Notes under the pieces: generated by a model | Told to the model about the DNA's origin: nothing | Database searches by the model: none | Seen by the model: the letters and a program-made list of their open reading frames with translations, nothing else | DNA from: Actinospineispora spinosispora DSM 44797 | Lineage (GTDB): Bacteria > Actinomycetota > Actinomycetes > Mycobacteriales > Pseudonocardiaceae | Direction: 5' to 3' | NCBI RefSeq assembly: GCF_000429025.1 | Contig: NZ_KE386835.1 | Coordinates: forward strand, 1-64,000 | Length of the DNA: 64,000 bases | Part shown: positions 25,875 through 33,902 of the stretch, piece by piece | Numbering within the stretch: the stretch's first letter is position 1 | How the letters are laid out: each line of letters opens with the position of its first letter | Program-made: the position numbers and the translations under genes

Positions 25875-26717
25875 TCAGGGTCGGGTCAGCAGGCCGTAGG
25901 CGTCCGGGCGGCGGTCCCGGTAGAACGCCCACTGCTGCCGGACCTCGTCGATCAGGTCGAAGTCGAGATCGCGCACGACCAGCTCCTCGGCGTCGCCGCT
26001 GGCCACGTCCCCGACGAACTGGCCGCGCGGGTCGACGAAGTAGCTGGTCCCGTAGAAGTCGTTGTCGCCGTACTCCTCGACCCCGACGCGGTTGATCGCG
26101 GCGACGAAGTACTCGTTGGCCACGGCGGCGGCCGGCTGCTCGAGCTTCCACAGGTAGGACGACAGGCCGCGGCTGGTCGCCGACGGGTTGTAGACCAGCT
26201 GCGCGCCGGCGAGACCGAGCGCGCGCCAGCCCTCCGGGAAGTGCCGGTCGTAGCAGATGTACACGCCGATGCGCCCGACGGCGGTGTCGAACACCGGCCA
26301 GCCGAGGTTGCCCGGCTTGAAGTAGTACTTCTCCCAGAAGCCCTTGACCTGCGGGATGTGGTGCTTGCGGTACTTACCGAGGTACCGGCCGTCGGCGTCG
26401 ATCACGGCGGCGGTGTTGTAGTAGAAGCCCGAGTCCTCGATCTCGTAGATCGGCACGACGATCACCATGCCGAGCTCCTTGGCCAGTGCGCACATCCGCT
26501 GCACCGTCGGGCCGTCCGGCACCCGTTCCGCCCAGCGGTAGTGCTCCGCCTCCTGCACCTGGCAGAAGTAGGGAGCGTTGAACACCTCCTGGAAACCGAT
26601 GACCTTGGCGCCCTGCGCGGCGGCGGCCCGCGCGTACTGCTCGTGCGCGTCCACCATGGAGGCGGCGTCGCCGGTCCACTTGGCCTGCACCAGCGCTGCA
26701 CGGACGAGATTCGGCAT
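25875..26717 (-). CDS. beta-ureidopropionase (nitrilase superfamily)
   Basis: This is a 280-residue carbon-nitrogen hydrolase with the complete Glu-Lys-Cys triad: Glu44 in GFQEVFNAPYF, Lys118 in GKYRKHHIP and Cys155 in VYICYDRHFPE. NPSATSRGLSSYLWKLEQPAAAVANEYFVAAINRVG is typical of the beta-ureidopropionase/N-carbamoyl amidase branch. It should hydrolyse N-carbamoyl-beta-alanine to beta-alanine, CO2 and ammonia. It is the first gene of the pyrimidine operon, with 67 bases to the divergent MocR gene. Confidence 0.93.
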   Translation of the reverse strand: MPNLVRAALVQAKWTGDAASMVDAHEQYARAAAAQGAKVIGFQEVFNAPYFCQVQEAEHYRWAERVPDGPTVQRMCALAKELGMVIVVPIYEIEDSGFYYNTAAVIDADGRYLGKYRKHHIPQVKGFWEKYYFKPGNLGWPVFDTAVGRIGVYICYDRHFPEGWRALGLAGAQLVYNPSATSRGLSSYLWKLEQPAAAVANEYFVAAINRVGVEEYGDNDFYGTSYFVDPRGQFVGDVASGDAEELVVRDLDFDLIDEVRQQWAFYRDRRPDAYGLLTRP

Positions 26718-26784
26718 ATCAACTCCCCGATCGAGCTACCCGACTAGAGAACAGGGACGATATTGTTTGCGTTGAGCTGTGGCA

Positions 26785-28212
26785 ATGGTCACTTTGTTAC
26801 AGATCATTCGCGCTCTACTTGCATCGCCGGAAGGGAGTAGTCCGATTCAAGCCGAGGTCGCTCGAATAGCGGCGGCGACGGACGACCACTCCGCCGCCGG
26901 CATCGCGGCGGCCGTCAACCGCCTGATCAAGTCCGGTGAGCTGGCCGCCGGGTCGCGTTTGCCCACCGTCCGGGCGCTCGCCTCGGCGCTGGGGATCAGC
27001 CCGACCACGGTGAACGAGGCATGGCGCTCGCTGGTCCGGATCGGCTCGGTGCGCACGCACGGCCGCAACGGATCGTTCGTCACCGACGGTCTGCACGCCG
27101 GCTGGCCCAGCCGGTTCTGGCGCATCGCCGGGACAGCTGGCGAGTTCGCGATCGACCTGTCGGCCGGCGTGCCGGACCCGGCGCTGTTGCCGCCGCTGCC
27201 CGAGCTCACCCCCGGCGGTCGGCGAGGCCCTGGGCTGTCCGGCTACCTCGACCCGCCGGTCCTGCCCCAGTTGGAGAGGATGATCCGTTCGGCGTGGCGC
27301 GAGGTGCACGAGCCCGAGCGCGTCACGGTCGTCGACGGGTCGCTGGACGCGGTCGACCGGGTGCTGACCAGCGTCCTGCGCCTCGGCGACCGGGTGCTCG
27401 TGGAGAACCCGACGTTCCCGCCGTTCCTGGACATGCTGGAGCTGATCGGCGCGCAGCCGGTCGCGGTCGGCATCGACAGCGAGGGCATGCGTCCCGACGC
27501 ACTGCGCGACGCGCTCGCGTCGAACCAGCCGACGGTGCTGCTGCTCCAGCCTCGGGCACACAACCCGACCGGCGCCAGCATGAGCCGGGCACGGGCCGCC
27601 GATCTCGCCGCGGTGCTACGCGCGGACGCGCCGTCGACGATCGTCGTGGAGGACGACCACGCGGGTCCGGTCGCGGCGGCGGAACCGGTCAGTCTCGCCG
27701 CGCACCTGCCCGAACGCACTGTGTCGATCATGAGTTTTTCCAAGGCGTACGGCCCTGACCTACGACTGGCCGCCATCGGCGGACCTGATGAGCTGATCGA
27801 GCCGGTCATCGCGCGGCGCAACCTGGGGCCCGCGTGGTCGTCCCGGTTGTTGCAGCAGCTGCTGGCCGACATGCTGTCCGACAGCCGGTGCACCGCCGCG
27901 ATCGACACCGCGCGCACCGTCTATGCGCAGCGACGTCAGGCGCTGGTGGACGCGCTTGCCGAGCGCGGGATCGAGGTGCTCGCCGGGGACGGGTTCAACC
28001 TGTGGCTACCGGTGGCCGGCGAACGGGATGCACTGGTGGTGCTGGCCACGCAAGGGATCGGAGCCGCACCGGGGCGGCCGTTCCTCGCGGCGCCGCTGGA
28101 CAGCGACTACTTGCGGATCACCACGGCCGGGTTGTCGGTGTCGGACGCGGGTTCGATCGCGGACGCACTGGCATCGGCCGCCCGCAACCGCCCCCACGCC
28201 CTCCGCCGCTAA
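26785..28212 (+). CDS. MocR/GntR-type regulator with aminotransferase domain
   Basis: The protein has about 475 residues. A GntR winged helix (IAAAVNRLIKSGELAAGSRLPTVRALASALGISPTTVNEAWRSLVRIG) is fused to a fold-type I aminotransferase domain. PLP Lys320 sits in SIMSFSKAYGPDLRLA, and the Asp region in STIVVEDDHAGPV. MocR proteins use PLP adducts as signals; the PdxR and GabR systems are examples. Divergence from the pyrimidine operon suggests that it senses beta-alanine or a similar amine. I chose ATG 26785; GTG 26779 is in frame. No Shine-Dalgarno is obvious, so the mRNA may be leaderless. Confidence 0.88.
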   Translation: MVTLLQIIRALLASPEGSSPIQAEVARIAAATDDHSAAGIAAAVNRLIKSGELAAGSRLPTVRALASALGISPTTVNEAWRSLVRIGSVRTHGRNGSFVTDGLHAGWPSRFWRIAGTAGEFAIDLSAGVPDPALLPPLPELTPGGRRGPGLSGYLDPPVLPQLERMIRSAWREVHEPERVTVVDGSLDAVDRVLTSVLRLGDRVLVENPTFPPFLDMLELIGAQPVAVGIDSEGMRPDALRDALASNQPTVLLLQPRAHNPTGASMSRARAADLAAVLRADAPSTIVVEDDHAGPVAAAEPVSLAAHLPERTVSIMSFSKAYGPDLRLAAIGGPDELIEPVIARRNLGPAWSSRLLQQLLADMLSDSRCTAAIDTARTVYAQRRQALVDALAERGIEVLAGDGFNLWLPVAGERDALVVLATQGIGAAPGRPFLAAPLDSDYLRITTAGLSVSDAGSIADALASAARNRPHALRR

Positions 28213-28260
28213 ACCCCCTCGTGTCCGAGGCCCGACGGGCTGCACTCCGTCGGTGCGCAG

Positions 28261-28308
28261 GCCCGTACCCGGCTTAAGCCCGTACCCGACTTAGCCCGTG
28301 CCCGGCTC
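28261..28308 (+). repeat. three short tandem repeats
   Basis: GCCCGTACCCGGCTTA, then AGCCCGTACCCGACTTA, then GCCCGTGCCCGGCTC run in direct succession after the MocR stop. The units are 15-17 bases and about 85 percent alike. Function unknown; simple duplication is likely. Confidence 0.7.
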
Positions 28309-28333
28309 CAAGGCATCTCGGCTTCGCCGTCGA

Positions 28334-28455
28334 CTCGTGAGTGGCAAGGCCGCCTATAGCCGGACTGGACCCTCACGACGGAAAAGCTGTCGTGAGTGCC
28401 CACTCCGGCTACGCCTTCGGCGCCCCTTCGGGGTAGACGGCCTTGCCACTCACGA
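28334..28455. repeat. long palindromic element A, GTGAGTG family (about 122 bp)
   Basis: Outer arms TCGTGAGTGGCAAGGCCG (28335-28352) and its exact complement (28438-28455) enclose about 85 bases. Inside are a nested hairpin, CTCACGAC/GTCGTGAG around GGAAAAGCT, and CCCCTTCGGGG. The interior is almost identical to element B at 37831-37953. The element lies between MocR and the GMC oxidoreductase and contributes the stop codon of the latter. It may terminate transcription from both sides. Confidence 0.85.
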
Positions 28456-30015
28456 TGAGGCTTTGAACTCTGTTGCTATGTATTCCGCCTGACGGATCGC
28501 CAGGGTCACGATCGTCATCGTCGGGTTGGCCGCCGCGCCCGTGGTGAACTGGCTGCCGTCGGAGATGAACAGGTTCGGCACGTCGTGGGCCCTGCCGTAC
28601 CGGTTGACCACGCCGTCGCCGGGGCGCTCGCTCATACGGCAGGTGCCCAGGTTGTGCGTCGACGGGTACGGCGGGGTCTGGATGATCCGCTTCGCCCCGA
28701 CCGCCTCGTAGACCGCGCGCCCCTGCGCCTTGCCGTGCTCACGCATCGCCACGTCGTTGGGGTGGTCGTCGAAGTGCACGTGCGCGACCGGCAACCCGTG
28801 CTGGTCGACAACGCTCGGGTCCAGCGTGATGCGGTTGGTCTCCCTCGGCATGTCCTCGCCGACGACCCACATGCCTGCGGTGTTGTTGTAGTCGTCGAGG
28901 TAGGCCGCGAAGTCCGGACCCCAGCCACCCGGCGCGACGAACGAGGAGAAGAACGCCGGACCGAGCGCGATCGTCTCCATGTAGTAGCCGCCGACGAAGC
29001 CGCGGTCGGTGTCGAGCCGGGACTCGTCGCAGATGACACCGGCCATCGTCTCGCCCCGGTACATCCGCACCGGCCGGTCGTACTGGCCCCACACGGTCGC
29101 GGTCGTGTGCCGCATGTAGTTGCGTCCGACCTGCCCGGAGCTGTTCGCCAAACCATCGGGGAACAGCGCGGATGCGGACAGCAGCAGCAGTCGCGGCGAC
29201 TCCAGCGAGTTGCCCGCGACGCACACCACCGAGGCCCGCTGACGCTGCAGGTTCCCGTCGCCGTCGACGTAGAGCACGCCGGTCGCGCGGCCCTTGCTGT
29301 TGTGCAGGATCTGCGCGACGTGGCTGTTCGGCCGCAGGTCGAGGTTGCCGGTCTTCTCCGCCTTCGGCAGCTCCGCGACCAGCGTCGACCACTTCGAGCC
29401 CTGCTTGTCGCCCTGGAAGTTGAACCCGTCCTGCACGGTCGCCGGGCGGCCGTCGTAGGGCTCGGCGTTGGTGGCGTACGGGCCGGTCGCCACCTGGCGG
29501 TAACCGATCTTCTTCGCGCCGTTGGCGAACACCTTGTAGTTGTTGTTCGCCGGCAGCGGCGGTCGACCGTGGGTGTGCGTGACACCCATCTTGATCTCGG
29601 CCTTGTCGTAGTACGGCTCCAGCTCGCCGAGCGTGATCGGCCAGTCGAGCAGGTTCGTGCCGTCCAACGAGCCGTAGGTCGTCCGGGCACACAGCTCGTG
29701 CGGCTTGAACCGGGGGCAGGCACCCGCCCAGTGGGTCGTCGTCCCGCCGACCGCCTTCACGATCCACGCTGGCAGTTCGGGGAAGTCCTTCTGCAGCTGG
29801 AACGTGCCGGACGAGGTCCGGCGGTCCAGCCATGCCATCTGGCTGAACGCCTCCCACTCGTCGTTGGTGTAGTCGTCGGCGGTCAGGTGCGGACCGGCCT
29901 CGAGCACCACGGTCCGGAAACCGCGCTGGCACAGCTCGTTGGCGAGTGTCCCGCCGCCCGCGCCGGAGCCGACGATCACCACCACGTCTTCGTCGTCGTA
30001 GTCGAACCGGGTCAT
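28450..30015 (-). CDS. GMC family FAD oxidoreductase
   Basis: The protein has 521 residues. The FAD-binding dinucleotide motif GSGAGGG (16-22) lies in VVVIVGSGAGGGTLANELCQRG, VVLEAGPH follows, and the C-terminal signature is HNLGTCRMSE...NLFISDGSQFTTGAAANPTMTIVTLAIR. TTHWAGACPRFKPHEL is the usual substrate-loop start. It resembles the large subunit of membrane-linked gluconate 2-dehydrogenase-type enzymes and oxidises an alcohol or sugar acid. ATG 30015 overlaps the stop of the small upstream gene (ATGA). Its own TGA stop is part of palindromic element A. No cytochrome c subunit is present. Confidence 0.88.
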   Translation of the reverse strand: MTRFDYDDEDVVVIVGSGAGGGTLANELCQRGFRTVVLEAGPHLTADDYTNDEWEAFSQMAWLDRRTSSGTFQLQKDFPELPAWIVKAVGGTTTHWAGACPRFKPHELCARTTYGSLDGTNLLDWPITLGELEPYYDKAEIKMGVTHTHGRPPLPANNNYKVFANGAKKIGYRQVATGPYATNAEPYDGRPATVQDGFNFQGDKQGSKWSTLVAELPKAEKTGNLDLRPNSHVAQILHNSKGRATGVLYVDGDGNLQRQRASVVCVAGNSLESPRLLLLSASALFPDGLANSSGQVGRNYMRHTTATVWGQYDRPVRMYRGETMAGVICDESRLDTDRGFVGGYYMETIALGPAFFSSFVAPGGWGPDFAAYLDDYNNTAGMWVVGEDMPRETNRITLDPSVVDQHGLPVAHVHFDDHPNDVAMREHGKAQGRAVYEAVGAKRIIQTPPYPSTHNLGTCRMSERPGDGVVNRYGRAHDVPNLFISDGSQFTTGAAANPTMTIVTLAIRQAEYIATEFKASS

Positions 30016-30443
30016 GCCGCACCTTCCTCGAACTCGACAGCGGGATTGGGCAACCAATCCAGGTCGTCGAAGCCCCGGTTCAGGTATCCGCCCTGGCCGA
30101 ACGAGGCTCCCTCATAACCCAGCAACTCCCACACCTCGTGGTCGTCGTAGAACTTGACCACAGCGGTCCCCAGGATCACCCCGAAGAACGGGGTGTCCTG
30201 CACCCCGCGCAGCACGGTCAACGCGGTCTGCGGGTCGAGCTCGGCGAACGGCACGTCACGCAGAACGTTCAGATCCGCCAGGCCCTGGCACAGCTGCGCC
30301 AGGGAACGCGGGCTCTGTTCGGCCGCCGCGATCACCTCGTCCGCGGTCCGCTCGTAGGGCCCGTCCGGACACGAGGCATGCGGAAACATCGTTCGGACAA
30401 CCTGGATCAACGTAGTCCGGTCGACGGTCGACAACAGACTCAT
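30012..30443 (-). CDS. small partner of GMC oxidoreductase (gluconate 2-dehydrogenase subunit 3-like)
   Basis: This encodes 143 residues starting at ATG 30443, behind AAGGGCGGG. The text LSTVDRTTLIQVVRTMFPHASCPDGPYERTADEVI and VVKFYDDHEVWELLGYEGASFGQGGYLNRGFDDLDWLPNP matches the family of small subunits paired with GMC dehydrogenases. Unlike many family members it lacks an obvious Tat signal, so the complex may be cytoplasmic. Its stop overlaps the GMC start, implying a fixed stoichiometry. The precise function is unproven. Confidence 0.75.
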   Translation of the reverse strand: MSLLSTVDRTTLIQVVRTMFPHASCPDGPYERTADEVIAAAEQSPRSLAQLCQGLADLNVLRDVPFAELDPQTALTVLRGVQDTPFFGVILGTAVVKFYDDHEVWELLGYEGASFGQGGYLNRGFDDLDWLPNPAVEFEEGAA

Positions 30444-30533
30444 GAGCACCCGCCCTTCGCACAACTGACCGCTGGTGATCGCCAGCCTGCTGTGCCCCAG
30501 CCCACACCGGAGTCTCATCATGAGACGGGTTGG

Positions 30534-30887
30534 TTAGCCGTAGATGATGATCAGGTTGTTCCAGGGGTCCCTGACCAGGGCCGCCACCTCGTGGGGGCCC
30601 TGTTCGGGGGCGCGGACCACGGTGCCGCCGGCTGCTACAACGGCCTCCACCGCCTGGCCGACGTCGGCGACCTTGACGGAGGCCGACACGATGCCGCCGG
30701 TGATGTCGTCCTCCGGGCTGGCCAGCGCGAGGGTCGTGCCGCCCGCGTCGAGCGCCGCGTAACGGTCGCCGTCGGCGAACTTCAGTCCGAAGCCGAACGT
30801 GTCGCGGTAGAAGCTGATCGCCGCGCCCACGTCACCGACCGGATGCAGCACGTTCCCGATCTTCGCGGGCTGTTCCTGGTCCGCCAT
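30534..30887 (-). CDS. VOC/glyoxalase-fold protein
   Basis: This is a 117-residue single VOC domain. It has IGNVLHPVGDVGAAISFYRDTFGFGLKFADGDRYAALDAGGTTLALASPED and the ending AALVRDPWNNLIIIYG, the paired beta-alpha-beta-beta-beta modules of glyoxalase/bleomycin resistance folds. The final D-P-x-G/N-N motif usually includes a metal ligand. The substrate is unknown. It stands between the GMC operon and the acyltransferase gene, about 90 bases from the former. Confidence 0.8.
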   Translation of the reverse strand: MADQEQPAKIGNVLHPVGDVGAAISFYRDTFGFGLKFADGDRYAALDAGGTTLALASPEDDITGGIVSASVKVADVGQAVEAVVAAGGTVVRAPEQGPHEVAALVRDPWNNLIIIYG

Positions 30888-30906
30888 GAATCCAGTATCG
30901 CCCCGC

Positions 30907-32073
30907 TCAGGACCGGGCGCCCACCGGTTCCGCCCGGCGCATCGGTTCCGGCGCGGGGCGAGGCGTCCGCATCCACCGTTTGCCGGTGAGGACCAGACTC
31001 AACGGGGTACGGCGCATGATCTCGACGAACGCGAGCGCACCCAGCACCGCGACCGGATACACCGCAAGGCTCGACAACGGCGCCGGCAGGTACGCGGCTG
31101 GTGACGTCGGTCCGGCGACGGTCAGCGCCCAGAGGATCGTGGGATGGACCAGGAACACACCGAAGGAACGGTCGGAGGCCCGCTCGACGAACCGGGACAA
31201 ACGCCCGTCGTCGCGGCGCATCGCCCATCTCACCCCGACGGTGTAGATCGCCGCCACGACGGCGACCGACCAGACGGCGATCACCGGCTGGAAGACGTCG
31301 GCCGCGAACTCGGCCGTCGCGCCATGGGTCACCGACCAGATGTAGCGGCCCTCGGCGACGAGCCCGGTGACCACCACCGCGCTCAGCACCCAGCGCCGGT
31401 GGGTCACCAGCCAGGCCTCCAGCTGTGCCCGGTGCAGCGCGGCGACACCACCGGCGACCAGGAAGAACTGGTAGCTCAGGAAACACACCCCGGCGTAGGG
31501 CAGCACGGCGGCCTTCACCCCGACCGGAGCGGGATCGTGCAACCACAGGTAGGTGAGCGCCTGGAGTACCGCGCTCGTTGCGACCAGCCAGGTGTGGCGC
31601 CCCCGCGTGGCCCGCAGCAACCGCTGGAACAGCGGGAAGAGCACATAGAACTGCAACGAGATGAGCAGGAAGTACAGATGGAACCAGGCGGTCCCGGTCG
31701 CGATGTTGCGAACCAGGACCCCTAGCTCGGCGGTCGCCGGGACGGGCGCGGTCACCCAGCCGAGCCCGGTGTAGATCACCGACCACACCAGGTACGGAAC
31801 GCCGACGAGCAGGAACCGGCGTCGCCAGAACGGTCGCGGGCGGACAGGGTCGAGCCGGTAGCGGCTGGTGAGCACGAACGCCGTCAGCACGAAGAAGGCT
31901 TCGCGGGTGAAGTGCAGCAGCATGACGGCGCCGTTCCACGGAACGCTGTAGACCGCGTTGACCGTGGAAATCGTGTGCACCGCGATGACACAGCCGAACG
32001 TGAGTGCCCGAACCATGTCGACCGGGTAGACGTGATCGGTGGCCGACCTGGCTCGCTGCACGACCTCGGTCAC
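30907..32073 (-). CDS. acyltransferase family 3 membrane protein
   Basis: This 388-residue integral membrane protein has about ten hydrophobic segments. It begins YPVDMVRALTFGCVIAVHTISTVN, with the R-x10-H pattern of acyltransferase-3 proteins, and continues LLHFTREAFFVLTAFVLTSRY. These enzymes O-acylate sugars, peptidoglycan or macrolides at the membrane. The target here is unknown. The GTG start at 32073 follows GGGAG at a normal distance. The final 25 residues are basic and polar. Confidence 0.85.
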   Translation of the reverse strand: MTEVVQRARSATDHVYPVDMVRALTFGCVIAVHTISTVNAVYSVPWNGAVMLLHFTREAFFVLTAFVLTSRYRLDPVRPRPFWRRRFLLVGVPYLVWSVIYTGLGWVTAPVPATAELGVLVRNIATGTAWFHLYFLLISLQFYVLFPLFQRLLRATRGRHTWLVATSAVLQALTYLWLHDPAPVGVKAAVLPYAGVCFLSYQFFLVAGGVAALHRAQLEAWLVTHRRWVLSAVVVTGLVAEGRYIWSVTHGATAEFAADVFQPVIAVWSVAVVAAIYTVGVRWAMRRDDGRLSRFVERASDRSFGVFLVHPTILWALTVAGPTSPAAYLPAPLSSLAVYPVAVLGALAFVEIMRRTPLSLVLTGKRWMRTPRPAPEPMRRAEPVGARS

Positions 32074-32259
32074 TCAGATCTCCCGGTTCTCCCCGCCGAC
32101 CGGTCGACAGTACTGAAGCGTCGCGACGGCCGGCACACCGCGGCCATCCAACCCCGAGACAGCCGCACACCCCTTGACCAGCAATTACCGAAATTTCGTC
32201 ACTCGAAACACGGCGTTGCCTGACATGATCGTCGGTCACGGGATTGAGAACACACTGAG

Positions 32260-32284
32260 GTTCAGCTATGCGTGAGCCCTGAAC
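32260..32284. terminator. weak hairpin after sulfonate ABC operon
   Basis: GTTCAG (32260-32265) and CTGAAC (32279-32284) can pair around 13 bases, a dozen bases beyond the permease stop on the minus strand. The rest of the 32074-32296 gap holds only the short palindrome CGAAATTTCG at 32189-32198 and no gene. Confidence 0.35.
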
Positions 32285-32296
32285 GGCCCAATCGGG

Positions 32297-33103
32297 TCAG
32301 GCGCGCCAGCGGGAGAAGCGGCGCTCCACGGCCACCAGAGCCTGGTTGATCACCACCCCCAGCAACGAGATCGTGACGATCCCGGCGTACATCTGGGGGA
32401 TCTGGAAGTTGAACTGGGACGAGTTGATCAGGTAGCCGAGCCCGGCCTTCGCACCCATCATCTCGGCCGCGACCAGCACCATGATCGACGCGGCGGCCGC
32501 GAGCCGGATACCGGTGAACAGCGTCGGCACCGCCGAGGGCAGCACGACCTTCCAGAACAGGCTCGGCGCGGACAGTCCCAGTGACCGGGCGGAACGGATC
32601 AGCAAGGGGTCGACGGTGCGGACCGCGCTGACCGTGTTGAGCAGGATCGGCCAGGCGCAGGCGAACAGCACGAGCGACACCTTCGACGTCTCACCGAGAC
32701 CGAGCAGCAGCACGAACACCGGGAGCAGCGCCAGCGCGGCGGTGTTGCGGAACAACTCCAGCAGCGGTTCGAGCGCCTCGGCGACCGGGCGGTACCAGCC
32801 GACCAGGACACCGAGCGGGACCGCGACGAGCACCGCGAGACCGAGCCCGGTCACCGACCTGGCGAGGCTCGCGCCGAGATGCAACGGCAGCTGGCCGTTG
32901 CCGACGAGGGTGAACCAGGCAGCCGCTACCTGGCTGAACGGCGGCAGGAAGACCCGGTCGACCAGGCCCGATCTCGGCACCAGCTCCCAGATCAGCAGGA
33001 ACAGCACGATCGCGGTGCCGCGCCGCAGCAGCCGCCCCGGCCAGCCGGCGCTCGGTGCCGCCCGCGACTCGGTAGGTGTCAGCTCAACCGTGGCGGCCAA
33101 CAC
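32297..33103 (-). CDS. ABC transporter permease, sulfonate/taurine type
   Basis: The protein has 268 residues and six membrane helices. It matches the SsuC/TauC permease family: IWELVPRSGLVDRVFLPPFSQVAAAWF at the start, then SLARSVTGLGLAVLVAVPLGVLVGW, with the ATPase-contact EAA loop SAVRTVDPLLIRSARSLGLSAPSLFWKVVLPSAVPTLFTGIRLA. GTG 33103, with GGAGG before it, overlaps the 3' end of the ATPase gene by 20 bases. The frame upstream of it is out-of-frame shadow. It forms the channel of the uptake system. Confidence 0.9.
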   Translation of the reverse strand: MLAATVELTPTESRAAPSAGWPGRLLRRGTAIVLFLLIWELVPRSGLVDRVFLPPFSQVAAAWFTLVGNGQLPLHLGASLARSVTGLGLAVLVAVPLGVLVGWYRPVAEALEPLLELFRNTAALALLPVFVLLLGLGETSKVSLVLFACAWPILLNTVSAVRTVDPLLIRSARSLGLSAPSLFWKVVLPSAVPTLFTGIRLAAAASIMVLVAAEMMGAKAGLGYLINSSQFNFQIPQMYAGIVTISLLGVVINQALVAVERRFSRWRA

Positions 33104-33869
33104 CGACCACCTCCGCGACCTCGCCGCCGCGCAACGCAGTCCACACGCGGTGGCGGTAGCGGGCGAACTCGATGCCCGAACGGGCGTCCTCGTGTTCGCC
33201 GCGCGACGGCAGGTCGATGTCGATGATCTCCTGGACCCGGCCCGGGCGCGCACTGAGCACCGCGACCCGTTGTCCCAGGTAGACGGCCTCGTCGATGCCG
33301 TGTGTGATGAACACGATCGTCTTGCCGGTGCGCGACCAGATGCGCAGCAGCTCGTCCTGCAGGGTCTCCCGGGTCTGGGCGTCCAGCGCCGCGAACGGTT
33401 CGTCCATCAGCAGCACCTCCGGGTCGAACGCGAGGCTGCGGGCGATCGCCACGCGCTGCTTCATGCCCCCGGACAGCTCGTGCGGGTAACGCCGCTCGAA
33501 CCCGGACAGTCCCACCAGGTCCAGGTACTCCGACGCCAGCCGGGCCCGGACGGACCTGTGTACACCCTTGGCCTCGAGCCCGAACTCGACGTTGCCCCGC
33601 GCGGTCCGCCACGGCAGCAGCGCGTACTGCTGGAACACCACACCCCGGTCGAGGCCCGGTCCGGTCACCGGTCGGCCGTCGATCGAGATGGACCCGCCGC
33701 TCGGTTTCGTGAGCCCGCCGAGCAGGTCCAGCAGGGTCGACTTGCCGCAGCCGCTCGGTCCGACGACCGCCATCAGCTCGCCCGGCCGGATCTCCAGCGA
33801 GATGCCGTCGAGCGCGGTCACCTCGCCGAACTTCTTGGTCACGCCCTCGAGCGCGATGCCACTACTCAT
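33084..33869 (-). CDS. ABC transporter ATPase, sulfonate/taurine type
   Basis: The protein has 261 residues. The Walker A motif GPSGCGKST is at 37-45, the Q-loop in VVFQQYALLPWRTARGNV, the signature LSGGMKQR, and Walker B LLMDEPFAALDAQTR with the H-loop in FITHGIDEA. These are the features of SsuB/TauB-type ATPases. ATG 33869 is preceded by GAGGAGAC. It lies 33 bases after the binding-protein gene and overlaps the permease gene, so the three components come from one mRNA. Confidence 0.93.
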   Translation of the reverse strand: MSSGIALEGVTKKFGEVTALDGISLEIRPGELMAVVGPSGCGKSTLLDLLGGLTKPSGGSISIDGRPVTGPGLDRGVVFQQYALLPWRTARGNVEFGLEAKGVHRSVRARLASEYLDLVGLSGFERRYPHELSGGMKQRVAIARSLAFDPEVLLMDEPFAALDAQTRETLQDELLRIWSRTGKTIVFITHGIDEAVYLGQRVAVLSARPGRVQEIIDIDLPSRGEHEDARSGIEFARYRHRVWTALRGGEVAEVVGVGRHG

Positions 33870-33902
33870 GATGTCTCCTCGAACCTGCCCGCGAGGGTGG
33901 TG

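Noticed and set aside
28321..28455. CRISPR-like or IS element
   Set aside because: The palindromes are not regularly spaced and no transposase or cas gene is near, so the repeat family is treated as a structural element.
28585..30117. 510-codon plus-strand open frame
   Set aside because: It is antisense to the GMC oxidoreductase, which shows the FAD and C-terminal signatures on the other strand.
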